NCBI RefSeq assembly: GCF_900115125.1 | Contig: NZ_FOVJ01000001.1 | Location: forward strand, 467,852-531,851 | DNA: 64,000 nt | Origin: Nitrosospira briensis | GTDB taxonomy: Bacteria > Pseudomonadota > Gammaproteobacteria > Burkholderiales > Nitrosomonadaceae | Reading direction: 5' to 3' | In this document: positions 62,281 through 64,000 of the stretch, in pieces | Position numbering within the stretch: the stretch's first letter is position 1 | Layout: the number at the start of each line of letters is the position of its first letter | Program-made: the position numbers and the translations under genes | The notes under the pieces: model-generated | Databases searched by the model: none | What the model saw: only the letters and a program-made list of their open reading frames with translations | Told to the model about the DNA's origin: nothing

Positions 62281-63434
62281 CCCTCCCATGCGCGAAGCAG
62301 TAGCGCAGAATTGAGCCCGCCGAAGGCGAAAGCATTGTTCATCACCCAGCGCAGGCGGCTTGGCCGGGGTTCAGGGGTACAGGCGATACCGCCCTCTATT
62401 TCCGGTTGTTCATGCCCCGGAGTCGGAGGCACTGTCTGTGTCAACAGTCCTTGAACGCACAGCGCAAGCTCAATCGCGGAGGCTGCGCCCAACGCATGCC
62501 CAAGTGCACCCTTGCTACCGCTTACGGGCGGCAGGCCGGCGCTGAACAACTCATGCAGAGCCTTGGCCTCAGCTGCGTCCGAGGCCCGCGTGCCAGTCCC
62601 GTGGGCGTTTACCCAGTCAATCTGTGCCGGCGTGATGCCAGCTATTGTGAGCGCCGCCTGCATCGCGGCCCGCATACCGGTCCCCTGCGGTTGCGGTGCG
62701 GTAGGATGGAACGCGTCGCAGGACAGGCCAAGGGAAACCACTTCTGCCAGGGGTTCGATGCCGCGCTGCAAGGCATCGTCCGCGCGCTCCAGAACGAACA
62801 TCGCAGCGCCTTCGCCTAGTATCATTCCGTTGCGGCGCACATCAAAAGGGCGACAGGCATCCGATGCCATTGCCCGCGCCCGGCTGAAGCCCACCATGGA
62901 TAACCGCGAGAAAGGTTCAACCCCGCCTGCAAGGGCCACTGGAACCTGGCCGCTGCGCAAGGCAGCAAAAGCCGTACCTACCGCGTAATTACCTGCCGCG
63001 CAGGCAGTGGCCAATGACTGCTGTGGCCCGGTAAGACCAAAATGGGCACGCACGCCATCGGTGAACGAAGGCGCCATATAATCGGCAAGGTTTATCGCAT
63101 CGTCCGACGGCGTCCGCTCGAACGCTTCGCTCTCGCCGAGGGTGCTACCGATGTACACCCCAGTCCGCGCCGGGGGTAGCGGCAAGCCTGCATGGCCCAA
63201 GGATTGTCTGGCAGCGGCAAGCGCAAGCGAGCGTCCCCGCCGCAGGGGTTCGGCCGTAAAAGATTCTATTCGGCAGGCACGCGTGCAACGATAGCCGTCT
63301 GCGGCAAGGTCTGGCCATTCGCGTAACGCAGACTCTCCAGCCAGCAGGCGCTGCCACAATTCCGACGGCGAATCGCCCAATGGCGTCATAACGCCCATGC
63401 CGGTTATCACCACCCGAACGGCGGGCTCGCTCAT
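62277..63434 (-). CDS. Beta-ketoacyl-ACP synthase (FabF-like, type II PKS/FAS)
   Basis: 385 aa, full-length KS. Catalytic Cys is in SLATACAAGNYAVGTAF, first His in WVNAHGTGTRASDAAE and second His in GSKGALGHALGAASAIE. Cytoplasmic condensing enzyme using the ACP encoded directly before it (ATGA overlap). Together with the chain-length-factor-like gene behind, this is a minimal KS-CLF-ACP set, as in aryl polyene or other dedicated lipid/polyene pathways. Confidence 0.92.
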   Translation of the reverse strand: MSEPAVRVVITGMGVMTPLGDSPSELWQRLLAGESALREWPDLAADGYRCTRACRIESFTAEPLRRGRSLALAAARQSLGHAGLPLPPARTGVYIGSTLGESEAFERTPSDDAINLADYMAPSFTDGVRAHFGLTGPQQSLATACAAGNYAVGTAFAALRSGQVPVALAGGVEPFSRLSMVGFSRARAMASDACRPFDVRRNGMILGEGAAMFVLERADDALQRGIEPLAEVVSLGLSCDAFHPTAPQPQGTGMRAAMQAALTIAGITPAQIDWVNAHGTGTRASDAAEAKALHELFSAGLPPVSGSKGALGHALGAASAIELALCVQGLLTQTVPPTPGHEQPEIEGGIACTPEPRPSRLRWVMNNAFAFGGLNSALLLRAWEG

Positions 63435-63700
63435 ATCGATACTCTGGCGAAGATATAACGTACGGTGGCTTCAAGCGAGACAAACTCTGGTAGATCCTGA
63501 TCGGGGATGATCAGAGCGTAGCGCCGCTCGATACGTGCCACCAGTTCGACGAGATCCAGTGAATCCAGCAGCAGATCGGTTCGAAAGTTGGCCTGAACCG
63601 GTAGAGTCGGGGGTAGCGTTGGCCGGATCGCCCGTAATTCGGAGCGCAGGAACGAGAGTACTTGGTCGTCATTCATTCGCGCGGTGGTGGGTTCGCTCAT
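63431..63700 (-). CDS. Acyl carrier protein
   Basis: 89 aa from the ATG at 63700. Phosphopantetheine site in DLLLDSLDLVELVARIERRY, where Ser of DSLD is the attachment residue. A long N-terminus (about 25 residues) precedes the four-helix domain. It overlaps both neighbours by ATGA, so it belongs to this biosynthetic operon and is not the housekeeping AcpP. Confidence 0.9.
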   Translation of the reverse strand: MSEPTTARMNDDQVLSFLRSELRAIRPTLPPTLPVQANFRTDLLLDSLDLVELVARIERRYALIIPDQDLPEFVSLEATVRYIFARVSI

Positions 63701-64000
63701 GGGTAGACAGGCACCGCAGCCGCACGGGCGACCGCAAGGCATTCGCTCGCCAGCGGAGCGAGTGGATCGCCTATAAGCCGGTACGATTCCCATGCGCGTG
63801 CTACGGGCGGCGCGCCACGCACAATCAGCTCTCCGATCGTCTGGGCGCCGGTACGAAGGGCATCGCACAGGCCGAGAGCCCACCGTGTGTTATCCGTATG
63901 TAGAGTATCGCTGAACGCGCCAAAACTGGCTGCCGCCACCCCCCGCAAGGGCACGGCCTCCGCAAAGGACAGGCTGGTGCGTTGACGGCTGGCGGTGCGG
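63697..64000 (-). CDS. C-terminal part of an unidentified protein, runs off right edge
   Basis: 101 codons open to the window end. Visible: RTSLSFAEAVPLRGVAAASF, then RWALGLCDALRTGAQTIGEL and the end ESYRLIGDPLAPL. The GE...Y.L.GDP.L pattern recalls the C-terminal parts of gingipain-like (C25) or CHAT peptidases, but the sequence is too short to decide; a biosynthetic enzyme is equally possible. It overlaps the ACP start by ATGA, so it is the upstream member of the KS operon. Confidence 0.5.
   Translation of the reverse strand, partial: RTASRQRTSLSFAEAVPLRGVAAASFGAFSDTLHTDNTRWALGLCDALRTGAQTIGELIVRGAPPVARAWESYRLIGDPLAPLASECLAVARAAAVPVYP

Overview
The window looks like chromosome of a betaproteobacterial ammonia oxidiser, most likely a Nitrosospira-type Nitrosomonadaceae. 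This is an inference from gene content: a norCBQD cluster, a copA-chaperone-csoR block beside c-type cytochromes, several PEP-CTERM proteins, large TonB-dependent receptors and moderate GC. No ammonia monooxygenase, hydroxylamine oxidoreductase or rRNA gene is present to settle it.

Layout. 1-5.7 kb (minus strand): a small membrane protein, norC (with a second haem domain), norB, norQ, norD and the start of an alkA-like glycosylase. 5.8-10.2 kb: a zinc alcohol dehydrogenase, then an ada / 2OG-Fe(II) oxygenase / alkB alkylation-response operon. 10.2-16.6 kb: two TonB-dependent siderophore receptors that share a structured upstream leader, with a PEP-CTERM gene between them. 16.8-22.4 kb: ybdD-cstA, a Gly/Cys-tailed membrane protein, and a Cache sensor kinase with its NarL-type regulator. 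22.4-33.7 kb: mpg, a second PEP-CTERM gene, a TPR protein, an EamA transporter, a Kazal-like secreted protein, two small secreted proteins with near-identical upstream regions, a porin, efp, a family-5 uracil-DNA glycosylase, a tautomerase, uvrC and pgsA.

33.8-44.4 kb: tRNA-Gly and tRNA-Cys, followed by a 10.3-kb integrated element. It is bounded by a 14-bp copy of the tRNA-Cys 3' end and carries an integrase, AlpA, a RepA-type ATPase with 23-bp-spaced iterons, an HK97-type capsid, a truncated tail-tip J protein, a retropepsin-like protease and a P27-type small terminase. It has no large terminase, portal or full tail set, so it reads as a phage satellite or a strongly reduced prophage.

44.9-47.2 kb, just outside the element: the most novel-looking system. 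It comprises a 77-aa protein with a CxxCC motif, a divergent MNIO/DUF692 enzyme fused to a partner-like domain, and a small beta-rich protein. This is a candidate RiPP or metal-handling pathway.

47.5-64 kb: a third PEP-CTERM gene, a hybrid sensor kinase, a frameshifted small lipoprotein gene, a CsoR-operator promoter ahead of copA-chaperone-csoR, two cytochromes c, a KGG-repeat stress protein, a DUF72/cupin pair, a UdgX-type glycosylase, and an ACP-ketosynthase-chain-length-factor set running off the right edge. DNA repair is strongly represented: alkA, ada, alkB, mpg, uvrC, a family-5 UDG and udgX.
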